Part shown: positions 1-58,630 of the stretch, in pieces | Layout of the letters: each line of letters opens with the position of its first letter | How positions within the stretch are numbered: position 1 is the first letter of the stretch | Assembly (NCBI RefSeq): GCF_047511655.1 | Contig: NC_133390.1 | Coordinates: forward strand, 131,555,583 to 131,619,582 | Length of the DNA: 64,000 nt | Origin: Castor canadensis | Lineage: Eukaryota > Chordata > Mammalia > Rodentia > Castoridae | Reading direction: 5' to 3' | The notes under the pieces: model-generated | Database searches by the model: none | What the model was told of the DNA's origin: nothing | What the model saw: only the letters and a program-made list of their open reading frames with translations | Made by a program: the position numbers and the translations under genes

Positions 1-1617
1 TGATGGTCTTTGGGGTAGTCCTAGCCACAAGGCACTTTCTCTCTTTCAGACTTGGGGCAGAGGTAGATTTGTAGATAGATCTTTTGTTTCTCTGCTTCCC
101 CATGCACCACCAGCACCTTCCCCATCATTGCAAGAAGTTAATTTTTATGGCTTTATAAGACTGAAATGTTCATATGTCGAGGATTATAAAAGGAAAAATA
201 CCTTTGCTATAGCCTCAAGGTGAGAAATGTGGACTTACCAAGTCCACAGTTCCACCTGCCTCAAACACTTAGAACCTGGAGAATTTGAGTCAGATGCCCC
301 TCTGGAACCTTGAGAATTGGTACTTTCTTTTGTCCACCCTGTGCCATTCACCACAGAGGTCTTAGAGACCAGCTGCCAGAGCTTGGCATGTTTACTATAA
401 AGAAATATATCCATGGGGCAATTCTACAGCTTTCGGGTTAATAATGGGCTCATTAGACCCTCTATTTTAAGGATTCTAAGAAGATTCCTAGTTGTTGTTC
501 TCTGTGATGTCAACTTCCAACAGATAGGACCATAAAAATTTGGAACTTATGTTTAATAAGACCTCTGGGGCCCAAAATGATTAGCTTACATTTTGAGGCA
601 AAGAGGAAGAGTGTTCTCTCAGGAGTCTGCTACATCTGGACAATACCAAGAAATCTAGGACATTTCTTTTTGTTCTCTTTTTAACTTTGGGCTTCAGATG
701 CAGAGGACTGAGTTTGTCTGCTGGGCTTGTAGAGCTCCACCTTCATTGTGCCATTCTGTACCTAGGTCATCTTTCACCCTCAAAATGTGGACACAGGGAA
801 AGCTGCCTTTATGTTTGCCAGCTGAGTTGAATGAATAATGACAATGGGTTGAGTCTTTATCACCGACTTGGATTCTGGCTCTTGAGTGTTAGTGCAAGCT
901 TTAGAAGGGACAGAGTCTTGGTTATTCATTCCAGAATTGGTTACGGGACACACAACACTTGTTCAGAAGCAGACTTTAACTCTGGTCTTCTAACTTGGTC
1001 ACTGAAACATGAGGTTTTGACTTAAGCTGTGTGTTTCTTGATGGCTCTGCTTATTCTGCTGCAAGCTTGCAAGCTTGCAAAGACCTCTGAGGTGCAGTGT
1101 GCATCCTTAAAGCATTTAGAGGGACACAATTCACCTTCTGCTTGCTGAATTGACATGAATGACAAGGGACAAAACAGAGGACCATAATGTCACAAGCCTT
1201 GTTTGGAGAATATGTCCTGTGACTGGAATATTGACTGACTCTAGAAAAGTGCTAGCATCTGAAGCCATCCACACTACCTCATACTGCTGGAGGAAACCTG
1301 TGTTTCTTCTGTTAGGATGTGAGGGCTTCACTATATTTTCACTGCAAACTGCTGATAGTTTTTGTTCATGTTGAGGAGCCCCAAGTGTGCAGAACGAGGC
1401 ATGTGCCCATACCTACATCTGAACCATTTGTTTCTGAGAAGCCATTAGTGGTATGCATGCTGCTCAGTGGGGGCCATGCCCTGTGGGGTCTTAGTATAGA
1501 GTGCATCCTCCATTGTCCCTCTCCAACCCAAACCATCCTATTTTGTTTGTTCCTCGTGCTCCAACCACCTTGACCCTGTTTGAGGATTCATATCCTTCTC
1601 TTCATGTTTTTCCATAG
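1..1617 (+). other. NINL: NINL intron (5' end outside window)
   Basis: This stretch precedes the first recognisable exon and ends in the acceptor ccatag at 1612-1617. I searched all frames by eye for the preceding NINL residues (the segment before SLKSDEEAES) and did not find them. There is a short direct repeat of 'aagcttgc' near 1063-1080. Nothing else stands out. Confidence 0.6.
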
Positions 1618-46393
<44,776 letters not shown>

Positions 46394-46581
46394 AGACTGA
46401 TAGTTTTCCTAGAGCTCATCTGAGGAACATCTTTTAAAATCAAGCCACTCTGATGCCATAATGCTTTATGGCTCCTTAGCCATGTACCCTCAGACACATA
46501 AAGACTGGGGCTCCTTATTCACCCCACAAACATTTAATGTTTGCTGCTATGTGCCAGATGCTGGGGAAGCAGGCATAGTAC

Positions 46582-46587
46582 AATAAA
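46582..46587 (+). terminator. NINL: Proximal poly(A) signal AATAAA of NINL
   Basis: AATAAA about 190 bp past the stop, followed by 'ctgtttttatt', a U-rich downstream element. Use is possible but unproven. Confidence 0.45.
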
Positions 46588-47074
46588 CTGTTTTTATTAG
46601 GGGTCCTGGGTAATTTCCCTGTGTTACACATCCCCAGTTTTGATGCTCACTGCTGAGAATGATTCTGGGGGCTCTCAGCAAAGAACTAAGAAAAAGTGGT
46701 TAAATACTTTCAGTGTTGTATGGTTTATTGGAAAGATTGAGATGCAGAATTGGGGTGCTATACAGATTTAACATTTCAGTTACTGTGTTGGCTCAGCTCA
46801 TTTGGACTCTCAATGGTGAGTTTATACACACATTCCAGAAAGACTTCCCTCACTATGAACGGTGAACGAGCCCCTTCAGAGACTGGGCTATCTGTGGTCA
46901 TGGACTCAGGGATGATGGTGTTTATTATGAATACAATCTTCTCCTCATTGAAATGTCACCACACTGGAAATGTACATATGTAAAAAATAGTTTTATATCT
47001 GTAATATACATTAATGATAGCCATTGGTTTACCAGAATGTGCTACTGTAATATGAAACAAGCCACTGTATTTGC

Positions 47075-47080
47075 AATAAA
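47075..47080 (+). terminator. NINL: Distal poly(A) signal AATAAA of NINL
   Basis: AATAAA about 680 bp past the stop, followed by T-rich sequence. Degenerate L1 sequence starts a few hundred bases later, so this is the likely end of the gene. Confidence 0.6.
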
Positions 47081-47369
47081 TTTTTCTATCAAAACTGACT
47101 TCGAAGTTTTTTGTTTTTAAAAGCATTTTAAATACATAGAAAGTTTTATAAGAAGCACCTATGTGCCCATCAACTAGAAGTAGTTAAGATGAGATTCTGC
47201 TGCACGCTGTAGACAGAAGCAGAGAGCCCATTCTGTTACCCTCACTCTCCTTCCTATGGGCAGTCACTGTCCTGAGGCTCACGACCTCTTTCCATCTGTT
47301 TTGGCACTTACTGTATATGCTTGTAGGAGAAAAACTTGACAGTACTATGGGAAAACCTGAAAGACTGTA

Positions 47370-47640
47370 GTAGACAGAAGCATCAGTTGTGGGATAGGAA
47401 GATTCAATATGAATGAAGTTATTTTTTTAAGGTCATTGATAAATGCAATATATCTCCAATGTATTGCCCTGCCCCAGTCAACCCCTTATCCCAGAATTGG
47501 ACAAAACAGTCTAAATGTTATAGGTAAAACTACATAAGGAAACAAAATAATCTGGAAAACTCTGAAAAAGGGAAACAACAAATAGGGACGAGGTCTATCA
47601 ATTGTTAAAATATTAAGTCTCGATGTAGTTTGTGTTTCAC
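47370..47640 (+). mobile_element. L1 ORF2 fragment (later part)
   Basis: 'gggataggaagattcaatat' with following sequence resembles the 3' half of L1 ORF2, with many disabling changes. It precedes a fragment from an earlier part of ORF2, so it is a separate insertion. Confidence 0.5.
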
Positions 47641-47797
47641 TGGTTATATGGATTTGTCAAAGCTCACAGGATGGTACACTTTTTTGTTTACTTCAGGCTT
47701 CTTTCTGGAACTGGAGTAACAAAGAGATTAGTTAATATATCTGAAACACTATTAACAAATTGAATTTTATAGAACCCATTGCCCAAAAACAGTAGTG

Positions 47798-48178
47798 TGT
47801 TGCGGGAATCTCAAGCTAAGATATGGGACACTTAGGCAGTTTAGCAGGAAACATTTTATTGTGCTGGCACAGACCCAGGACTCGTGTCCAAGGTTGAGCC
47901 CTGAAAACAAAGGGGTCTCACCTTATATATCCTTGCAAGCAGGTCACAGAACCAAGTCTAGTCCATATATGGTTATATACAATTCTATAGGCTACTTTAC
48001 CGTAGTGCATCATGACTTTCCCCCTCCCCTCTCCACGTTTAGATTCCTCAGGTTTTATCTCTCTGCTACCTCCTTGCTACTTTATCAGAACTCAGGTTTT
48101 ATCTCTCTGCTACCTCCTTGCTACTTTATCAGAACGCAGGCCTAGTCTATTTTTCTTCTGATCCTCCTTCCTGCTACA
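47798..48178 (-). mobile_element. Solo LTR of an endogenous retrovirus
   Basis: 381 bp. Read on the - strand it starts TGTAGCAGGAAGG and ends TTCCCGCAACA. It is flanked by a direct repeat AGTG at 47794-47797 and 48179-48182. On the - strand it has a TATA-like box (about 47922-47931) and, further along, AATAAA (47855-47860), in the order U3-R-U5. A 44-bp block is duplicated in U3 (48047-48090 and 48091-48134). No internal retroviral genes are present. The 4-bp duplication fits a class I (gammaretrovirus-like) element. Confidence 0.85.
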
Positions 48179-48383
48179 AGTGTACCTGGCATGATAGACC
48201 ATGTTTGTGGCCTTAATATAAGTCTCAAAAAATTAAAAAGATTAAAGTCATCCAAAATATGTTCTATGCTCACAATAGAATTAAATTAGAAGTCAAAACC
48301 AAAGGGGTAACTGGAAAAATCCCAAAATTCTTGGAAACTGAGTAACATTCTAAATAACTCATGAAACAATCAATCAGAAAATG

Positions 48384-49113
48384 TGTTAGTTAGCTTTCTG
48401 CCACTGTGACAAATTACCTGAGAATCAACTTAATGAGGGAAAAGGTTTATTTTGGTGCCCAGTTTGAGTTTTCAGTCCATGATCACATGGCCCTGTTACT
48501 TTGGGCCTGCTGTGGCTCAGTACATCATGGTGGGAGCATGTGATGGAGAAGCTGCTCAACTCATGGTCAGGAAGTGAATGAGAAAGAAAGAGAAAAGGGA
48601 CTAGGGTCCCAATATCTCCTTCAAGTGTACTTTCCCAATGCCCTAACTTTCTTCCACTAGTTCCACTAGTGGCCCTACCTCTTTTTTTTTTCTTTTTTTT
48701 TTTTTTGGTGATACTAGGGTTTGAACTCAGGGCTGGACAGTGTGCTTTCTTCACACTGCTTGAGCCATGCTTCCAGCCCTTTTTGCTCTGGTTATCTGGA
48801 CATAAGGACTCACTTTTTTGCCCAGGAAATCTTGGGCCATGACCCTTCCATTTCAAGTTTTCCACTGTTGCCAGGTTGAAAGGCACACGCTACCTCACCA
48901 AATCATTGACTGAGATGGGTCTTGTGAACTTTTTCCCAGACTAGCCTTAAACTGCAATCCTCCTGATTTTAGCCTCCCAAGTAGCTAGGATTAGAGGCAT
49001 GAGCCATGGACCCCTGACTTAGGGTCTTAAAGGTGCCACCATCTCTCAGTATTGCCAAACTGAGGAAAGCCCATAATATAGACTTTGGGACATTCCAGAC
49101 ATAAACTGTAGCA
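48384..49113 (+). mobile_element. MaLR-type LTR, split by a SINE
   Basis: It begins TGTTAGTTAGCTTTCTGCC and ends ACTGTAGCA, with blocks typical of rodent MaLR LTRs ('tgacaaattacctgagaatc', 'cagtacatcatggtgggagc', 'ggtgccaccatctctcagta'). It sits inside L1 ORF2 and is itself interrupted at about 48683-49018. Non-coding. Confidence 0.75.
48681..49018 (-). repeat. Composite B1/ID SINE, reverse, in the MaLR LTR
   Basis: T-rich start, an ID-like arm ('gggtttgaactcagggctgg') and two B1-like arms ending 'ggattagaggcatgagccat'. It is nested two levels deep. Confidence 0.82.
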
Positions 49114-50263
49114 AAGGGAAACTTAGAAAATAGTTTGAACTGAGTGGAAATGAAATAATACATCAAAATTTGTGGGGCAAAGTCAAAGCATTACTTAGGG
49201 GAAAATTCATAGCACCATATACTTATATTAGGAACGGTCTCAAATCAATACCCTCAACATCTGCTTTAAACAACTACAAAAAGATCAAATGAAAGCCAAA
49301 GATGATGAAGATCACAGATGAAGTCAAAGGGTAGAACAGGGGTTGGTAACCACATACTGCAGCTTAAGCCCACCCTACTGCCTGTTTTTATAAGTACTTT
49401 GGAACAACCACACACATTTATGTACATATTGTTTATATTTGTATTTGTGCTACAACAGCAGCACTAAGCAGCTGTAACCAAGACTATGGAGCCTACAAAG
49501 TCCAAGGTACGAAAAAAAAAAAGTGGTACTGAAATAGAAAACAGAAAAATAATAGAGAAAAGCAATAAAACCAGAGATTATTTCAGAAGATTAATAAAAT
49601 TGACAAGCATCTAATCAGATGTACAAGGAAAATGGAGAAAAAATTAATTTACCATTATGAGAATGAGAGGTGACATCATGACAGTCTAAAGATATTCAAG
49701 CAAAATTCAATATTATGAACCACTTTATACAATAACTTTGACAACTTATGTAAATTAGATAAGACACAAATTACCAGAGCTCATTCAAAAAGAAATTGAT
49801 AGCCTGCATAGGCCTGTATCAATTAAAGTAACTGAAATGATGGTTAGCATTCTCACAAACACCCCAGAACCAAACATCACAAACATGAATTCTGCTAAAT
49901 ATTTAAAGAGAGGATAATACCAAACATACAGACTTTCCCAAAAACAACTGACAAGGAGACAATATTTCTCAACTCATTCTACAAGGACAATAGTAATATT
50001 CTCACCCACACAGACAAGGAAAGAACATTACAGACCAGTATTCCTCATAAAAAGTTCAAATAAAATCTAGCAAAAAGGATAAAATACATGATGACCAAAT
50101 GGGATTTCTAGCTGGAATGAAGGGTTGGCTTAATCTTGGCAAATCAGTCAACTAGTCATCCACTGTAATTCACCAGATGATTTTGCTTTAAAAAAGACAA
50201 AAACCCTAGGATCATCTCAGTAGATGCAGAAAAAAAAAGATACACCACCACCTAATATCCTCC

Positions 50264-50594
50264 CCTTTTTTTTTCCAATATTGGGAATTGACCTCAGGGC
50301 CCTGCGCTTGCTAGGCAGGAACTCTACCACGTGGGCCACACCACCAGCCCTTTTGCTTTAGGTGTTTTTCTAATAGGGTCTCATGTTTGTGTCCAGCCTG
50401 GCCTGAACTGTGATCCTCCTATTTACACTTCCCGCATAAACTGGGATGACAGGTTCATGCTCCCATGCCCAGCTTCCTATTGGTTAAAAAGGGGTCTCAT
50501 GAACTTTTTGCCCAGGCTGGCCTGGAGCTATGATCCTCCTGACCTCTGCCTTCTAAGTAGCCAGGATTACAGGTATGAGCGACTGAGCCCAGCA
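50264..50594 (-). repeat. Composite B1/ID SINE, reverse, in L1
   Basis: A T9 start, an ID-like arm ('gcgcttgctaggcaggaact') and two B1-like arms ('agggtctcatgtttgtgtcc', 'actttttgcccaggctggcc'). L1 sequence resumes on the far side. Confidence 0.87.
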
Positions 50595-51719
50595 TCTGAC
50601 ATTTATTTCTGATTTTTAAAAATTCAAGAGCTAACATTGTATTTCATGGTGAAAGACTGAAAGCCTTCCCCCTAAGATTAGTAATAAGAGGTGCATTCTC
50701 TGACTACTTTTATTCAATACTGGAGTTTCTAATAGAGCAATCAAGAAAGTAAAATAAAAGGTATCCAGATTATAAATGAAGGAGTAAAACTATACTCATA
50801 GAGTACATGACAGTGGATGTAGAAAACTTGAGTAACTTACCAAAAAAAGCTATGAGAATGAATTAGTTCAGCAAGGCTGCAGGATACAGGTTCATCAACT
50901 ATTTTCTGTTTACTGTTGGACTTTGAAATTTAAAAATACCAATTTGTCTCAAAATTATGCAATGCTTACAAAAGACTTGATAGACCTATACACAGAAAGC
51001 GACAAAATATTTAGAGAAATGGAAGACAGGAACAAATGGGAAGATAACTCCTTGCTTATGGGCCAAAAGAGTCAGTATGGTCAAGATGTTTTTCTTATCC
51101 CAGACAGATATGGAAATTCATCACAACCATAACCAAAATGCTAGCAGGTCTTTTTTGATTGTTTTTAGTTTTGGTAGTAATTGACAAGCTGATCTTAAAT
51201 TTCAGATGAAAAGCACAGGACTTAGCATAGGCAAAACAAATATGAAAAGAGAAAAAAGCATTAACATTACCTATTTCAACATTATAAAAATTATATACAT
51301 TACATACAGTACATAAAAATAGCATGATATTGGTGTCCGGAAAAGAAAAAACGGGAAAAGAACTGGGGTCCAGAAATAAACCCACACACACGCAGATAGC
51401 TATGTTTTGACAAAGGTGTGAGAATGACAGAGCAGAGAAACAGCCTTTTCAACAGATGGAACTGGAACAGTTGTGTATCTGCAGAACAAGGGAACAGTAG
51501 AAGTGAACTTGGAGCCACATCTTGTACCACAGACAGAAATGAACTCAGGATGGATCACATACTTAATTGTACTATAATTCCTAAAGATGAAAAAAGTATT
51601 AAGAGTGGATTTCACCAAGATTTAAAAATACTATTCTTTAAAATATACCGTTAAGAGGCTGATTAGGATGTCACAAATTAGGAAAAATGTCTTTGCAAAG
51701 CACATAGGAGTTATATCTG

Positions 51720-51962
51720 TGCCGGGTGGTAATGGCTCTCACCTGTTAATCCTCACAACTTTGCAGGCTGAGATCAGGAGAATTGAGATTCAAGACCTGC
51801 TAGGGCAAATAGTTCTGGAGACCCCATCTTCAAAACAACCAGAGCAAAATGGCCTGAAGGTGTAGTTCAAGTAGTAGAGCACTTGCTTTGTGAGTGCCTG
51901 CTTTGTAAGCATGAAGCCCTGAGTTGAAAGCCCAGTCCCACAAAAAAAAAAAAAACAAAAAA
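51720..51962 (+). repeat. Composite B1/ID SINE in L1
   Basis: A B1-like arm, the linker 'accagagcaaaatggcctga', and an ID-like arm containing an internal duplication of 'gtgcctgctttgtaagcatg'-type sequence, then an A13 tail. Confidence 0.85.
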
Positions 51963-51997
51963 AGTGGTAATCTATATAAAGAACATTCAAAATCCAG

Positions 51998-52805
51998 TGA
52001 GACCAGAACACCAAACGGCCCTGGTGTTTTGCTTTCATGTGGTGTGCACAGTCCCTGCAGTGAAAGTGGGTACCGAGCTTGTGATTGTGCTGATGGAATT
52101 TGGCAGGCTATTCCAGCACCAGGCCTGGCCTTCCAGAAAAGTAGTAGCTCCCAATTCCACTGTCTTGACACTGTGGCAGTCCTGAGCTGTCAGGTGAGAA
52201 CCCCTGCCACCCTGTTGGAGAAAACCATGTGGGGAGGTCACATGCAGAGAGGAGGCCAAGCCATCTCTGCCAGCCCAGCACTGAAATGCAGCTGTATCAG
52301 ACACCGCAAGCGAGAGCTACAGAACTGCTCAGCTGAGCCTAGTCACCTTGCAGAACTGAGATAATAAGATGATGTCATTTAAAGCCACCAGGTTTGACTT
52401 AGCAGCTCAGCCCAGGAGGACGCTATATATTTCCAGAGGATGGTCAGTCCTGAGGATCAGTAGCTGTTATCAACGTGGATTCTGGAAACACGGCATCAGC
52501 ATTTGGTGCAGAAATGTGATCACATTATGTTATCAGGCCTTTTTGATTGGCGGTACTGGGGGCTTTTGTATGCTACCGCTTAAGCCACTGTGCCAGCCTA
52601 GAGTGGGCCAGAATGGCCCTTTAAGAAGGCCATTTTAAAATCTCTGGCACTTTTTTCTAGGACAGGCACATTTGGTATCACTTATTAACCAGCCCTACAG
52701 GCTAAGTTTCTACAACTTAATAAACTTTTGTTTACAAAAAAAAAAAATAAAGCCACCAGGTTTTGAGTGATTTGTTTCTTGAGAATAGATACTCAAAACA
52801 CTAAT
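51998..52805 (+). mobile_element. MLT1-like (ERVL-MaLR) LTR, split by a retro-insertion
   Basis: 'caccgcaagcgagagctaca', 'gctcagctgagcctagtcac' and 'ttaaagccaccaggtttt' followed by 'gagtgatttg' match the 3' half of MLT1 LTRs. The end of the LTR is displaced to 52764-52805 by an insertion at 52396-52747. Old, non-coding. Confidence 0.7.
52380..52763 (+). mobile_element. Poly(A)-tailed retro-insertion with 16-bp target-site duplication
   Basis: The direct repeat 'taaagccaccaggttt' occurs at 52380-52395 and 52748-52763. Between them lie about 340 bp ending in AATAAA (52719-52724) and an A12 tail (52736-52747). The target site resembles the L1 endonuclease preference (TT/AAAG). It is therefore an L1-mobilised retrocopy of an RNA, truncated at its 5' end. 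I cannot identify the parent. An ID-arm-like stretch ('ggcggtactgggggcttttg', 'cttaagccactgtgccagcc') sits in its middle. Confidence 0.8.
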
Positions 52806-53611
52806 AAAGGATAGACTCTCTCACGCGTATTCAACCCTCTTTCTAAAATAGTATAAACTACCATGGCTTACAATTGTAATCCGCCCCCTCACCACCAAAA
52901 AAAAATACCAGCATATGAAGTCTTGCCATTCACTAAATGGCGAACATACCATGCCCAAAAGGAAGTTAGCTCAGATCCTGGGCAGGACAGTTCAAGAAAA
53001 TTCCATGTATATAATGCATAACATTCTGGGGTTAAGTGAGCAACCACACAATCATCACTCAGGTTATAAAAGTGCACTTGGGGAAATCATACTTGTTAAT
53101 CACCACTGTCGTGCATGTTTTAAATTATGGTATTGAATTTACTTTGAAGTTTCAAGTTACATTGGAGGAGGCCACAAGCCTCGGTATTTTTCCTGGAGAA
53201 ACATGGGAAAGAGTGACAATAAGACTGAAGCATCCAGTCAGGTCAGGAAGATGCGGCTTCAGCTATCACAGCAGAAGTCAGCATTTCCCTAAAAGTTCTT
53301 TGCAGCAAAATCAATGCGAAAAACAAATGAGTTCCCATAAATATCAGAAGGTGGTCACAACATCCTGACTTACAGCTTTCTTTATAGGTATCATTCAAAG
53401 CCAGTTAAAACATTTTTTAAAGATTCCATTCACATTAGGAACAAAAACTAGAAAATAGTTGGAAAAACATTGAAAAGAAATAGGATTATAAAGAAACGGA
53501 CCAGCTAACAGTAGACACACTAGGTGGTGATGCTTACTAGGGCGAGGGAGAACACATCTTCATTTTCTGTATTATATGCTTGAACCATTTTTTTTTTAAT
53601 TGCACACCCAG
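52806..53611. other. Intergenic, unassigned
   Basis: Not a recognised repeat. It has open frames of about 70-110 codons but no family features. The sequence is A/T-rich with an A9 run at 52898. It could be a worn mobile element. Confidence 0.4.
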
Positions 53612-53818
53612 CTGCTGGTGGCTCACGCCTGTAATCCTAGCTATTCAGGAGGCAGAGATCAGGATTGAGGTTCGAAGCCAGCCCAGGCAAACAGTTCACG
53701 AGAACCTATCTCTAAAATAACAACACAAAAAAGGGCTGGAGAAGTGGCTCAAGAGATAGAGTACCTGCTTTGCAAGCATGAAGCCCTGAGTTCAAACTCC
53801 CCAAAAAGAAAAGAAACT
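53612..53818 (+). repeat. Composite B1/ID SINE
   Basis: 'ggtggctcacgcctgtaatc', the linker 'acacaaaaaagggctggaga', and an ID-like arm ending 'gccctgagttcaaactcccc'. Confidence 0.9.
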
Positions 53819-53837
53819 GCATATATGTTTTATTTAT

Positions 53838-54044
53838 TTATTTTGGTGGGACTGGGTTTTGAACTGAGAGCTTCACACCACTGCTTGAACCATACCTCCA
53901 GTCCATTTTGCTCTGGTTATTTTGGAGATGGGGGTCTCGTGAACTATTTGCCTGGGCTGACCTCAAATCATGATCCTCCCCTACCCCCAATCTCAGCCTC
54001 CCAAGTAGCTAGGATTATAGGTGTGAGCTACTGGTGCCTGGCCA
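53838..54044 (-). repeat. Composite B1/ID SINE, reverse
   Basis: ID-like and B1-like arms in reverse order, only 20 bp after a + strand copy, so the two can form an inverted repeat. Confidence 0.88.
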
Positions 54045-55264
54045 TATATATGTTACTTTTAAAATAAGGAAAAACACTGTATGTTTTAAAAATTCTAGCC
54101 ACAGTTCTAAATAGAGAGCCAGTCAATATAAATGGATACAAATTCTACAACTTCAAGAATTCAATTAGTACACATTCCAAATAAAGACTATACTTTGTTT
54201 TGTTTAGAGACTCCAACAAGGACACATATGGCAAAAGTCCAAGAGGGACGTGACACTGCCCTTCACGTTTGCCCTCAGAGCCATACCGAGTAGGCTGTGG
54301 GGTTCTCCTGTGTGCATGGTTTCATGTCTCTGGGAGTGGACTTGAGAAGTGAGCACAGACCCACAGCTGAATCAACAGCATCCACCCCATTCACAGGAAG
54401 ATTTTTTTTTTCCCTTTTGGTTTTTTGTTTTGTTTTGTTTTTTAACACAGGGAGATTTTTTCTTATTGTCTTCAGCAAACAATTTTAGGTGAAAATTGAT
54501 CTGGCTACAGAAACTCGACAGAAATTTCTTTCAATAATGAAAATAACCTGCAAAGGGCAGTCTACACCTTAAATATTTTTTTAAAAATTCATATGCACAA
54601 CTAAGGTAAAATCTCACTATCAGTTGATTTCTTGAGTGTAACTTTGGCCAGAAACATTCCCCTGTATAAAAACAAAACTGCAAATATTGTATGTGCCAGA
54701 AGCTGGCTTATCTAGGCTTTGAAGTCCTTTCAGATGATGTGGCCTGGCCAGTTGTGGAGGAGACTGGTGGGAAAAGGCCACCAACCCTGAGACAAGCCAC
54801 TGTGTGTCTCTTACTCCTACTAGTCACGTCAGCAGACAATAAAAACTGCCCTCCAATTAGCTGACCAACTCTCCATGTGATTCCTCAGTCAATGTGAACC
54901 TGGGGAGACTGCACAAAGCTCCATCTCTAGTCCCAATCTCTTAACAAAGTGGAGAGACTGGCGCCCACTCACTAGCTGGCATGGAGCTCCGTGCCAGACC
55001 AGCCATCGTTGCTGGAAACATACAAAGTCCATACTGCCCTTCTTTCTTCCTTCCCCAGTAATCAGATGATAAGTTATTACACCATACACACTACAGATAC
55101 TGGAATTTTTATCAACAATCATCTTTACCTGCCCTAAGGATTTACAAACATGCATTCCAGAAATGCACCCCTCTGGCATGCCCAATGCACACTACCAGAA
55201 AATGAGCAAGATATACGTGTAAGGATCTGCCTCTGCCTTTACCACTAAGTGACTCTGTTCCTTA
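54045..55264. other. Gap between NINL and GINS1, no repeat recognised
   Basis: About 1.2 kb. It may hold an extended GINS1 3' UTR (- strand) if the poly(A) signal at 55287 is skipped. No open frame with family features. Confidence 0.4.
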
Positions 55265-55286
55265 AAAAAGAAATTCAAATTTAATA

Positions 55287-55292
55287 TTTATT
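55287..55292 (-). terminator. GINS1: Possible GINS1 poly(A) signal
   Basis: TTTATT on the + strand is AATAAA on the - strand, about 400 bp past the GINS1 stop. T-rich sequence follows on the - strand (55261-55275). Other signals may be used. Confidence 0.35.
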
Positions 55293-55454
55293 TTCATTTA
55301 TAAAAGGACAGGGTACCAACTGTGAGAATGTTATGATTATAAATACCACTTGTAACAAAAAGGAGATGTATGATACAGATGTATGATACAAAACCTTAAT
55401 AGTTAGCAAATTATACTCCTTAGCCATGTATTTCTGGGCTTTGTTTGTTTGTTG

Positions 55455-55537
55455 CTGGCTGAGGTGTGGAGATGGTAGCCCTCTGGAGCCTCATGAATGC
55501 TGGCAAGCACTCTACCACTGAGCTATACCACAGCCCT
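55455..55537 (-). repeat. ID-like SINE, reverse
   Basis: 'ggcaagcactctaccactga' and 'gctataccacagcccttctt' are the reverse complement of the ID-type 5' end. The rest is diverged. It would fall in the GINS1 3' UTR. Confidence 0.65.
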
Positions 55538-55694
55538 TCTTGGTTATCTTAAGGAATATCTGTAAATTTAAAATCAAAGAAGGAGGTGCGGGGAGCGTGG
55601 AGAGGTTTAAGTGTTGATGTTTCTGTAAGCTGGGTTCAGTTTCACACCAATCAAGGCCTGGCAGTGCCTCCACGTGTGGTCATCCCAGACATAG

Positions 55695-58630
<2,936 letters not shown>

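Larger units (their letters stand above)
46394..47100 (+). other. NINL: NINL 3' UTR
   Basis: It follows the stop codon without a repeat. AATAAA signals lie at 46582-46587 and 47075-47080. The distal one has a CA-rich cleavage region and T-rich downstream sequence (47106-47118), which fits the end of the transcript. Confidence 0.65.
47690..51997 (+). mobile_element. Degraded L1 ORF2 region, split by five later insertions
   Basis: Pieces at about 47690-47797, 48179-48383, 49114-50263, 50595-51719 and 51963-51997 read in order along L1 ORF2 on the + strand. Examples are 'atgatagaccatgtttgtgg', 'agcattacttaggggaaaat', 'gatgaccaaatgggatttct' and 'ggccaaaagagtcagtatgg'. Stops and frame changes are throughout; this is a dead reverse-transcriptase pseudogene. 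The breaks are a solo LTR, a MaLR LTR carrying a SINE, and two SINEs. Confidence 0.8.

Noticed and set aside
1..1617. Missing upstream NINL exons
   Set aside because: I looked for residues preceding SLKSDEEAES and found no open stretch with splice sites that encodes them; they must lie before the window.
47690..51997. Possible active reverse transcriptase gene
   Set aside because: The L1 ORF2 pieces have many stops and are broken by five insertions; no functional protein can be made.
53036..53368. 110-codon open frame in the intergenic region
   Set aside because: No recognisable domain, no splice context and no upstream promoter. It probably arises by chance in an A/T-rich repeat-derived stretch.
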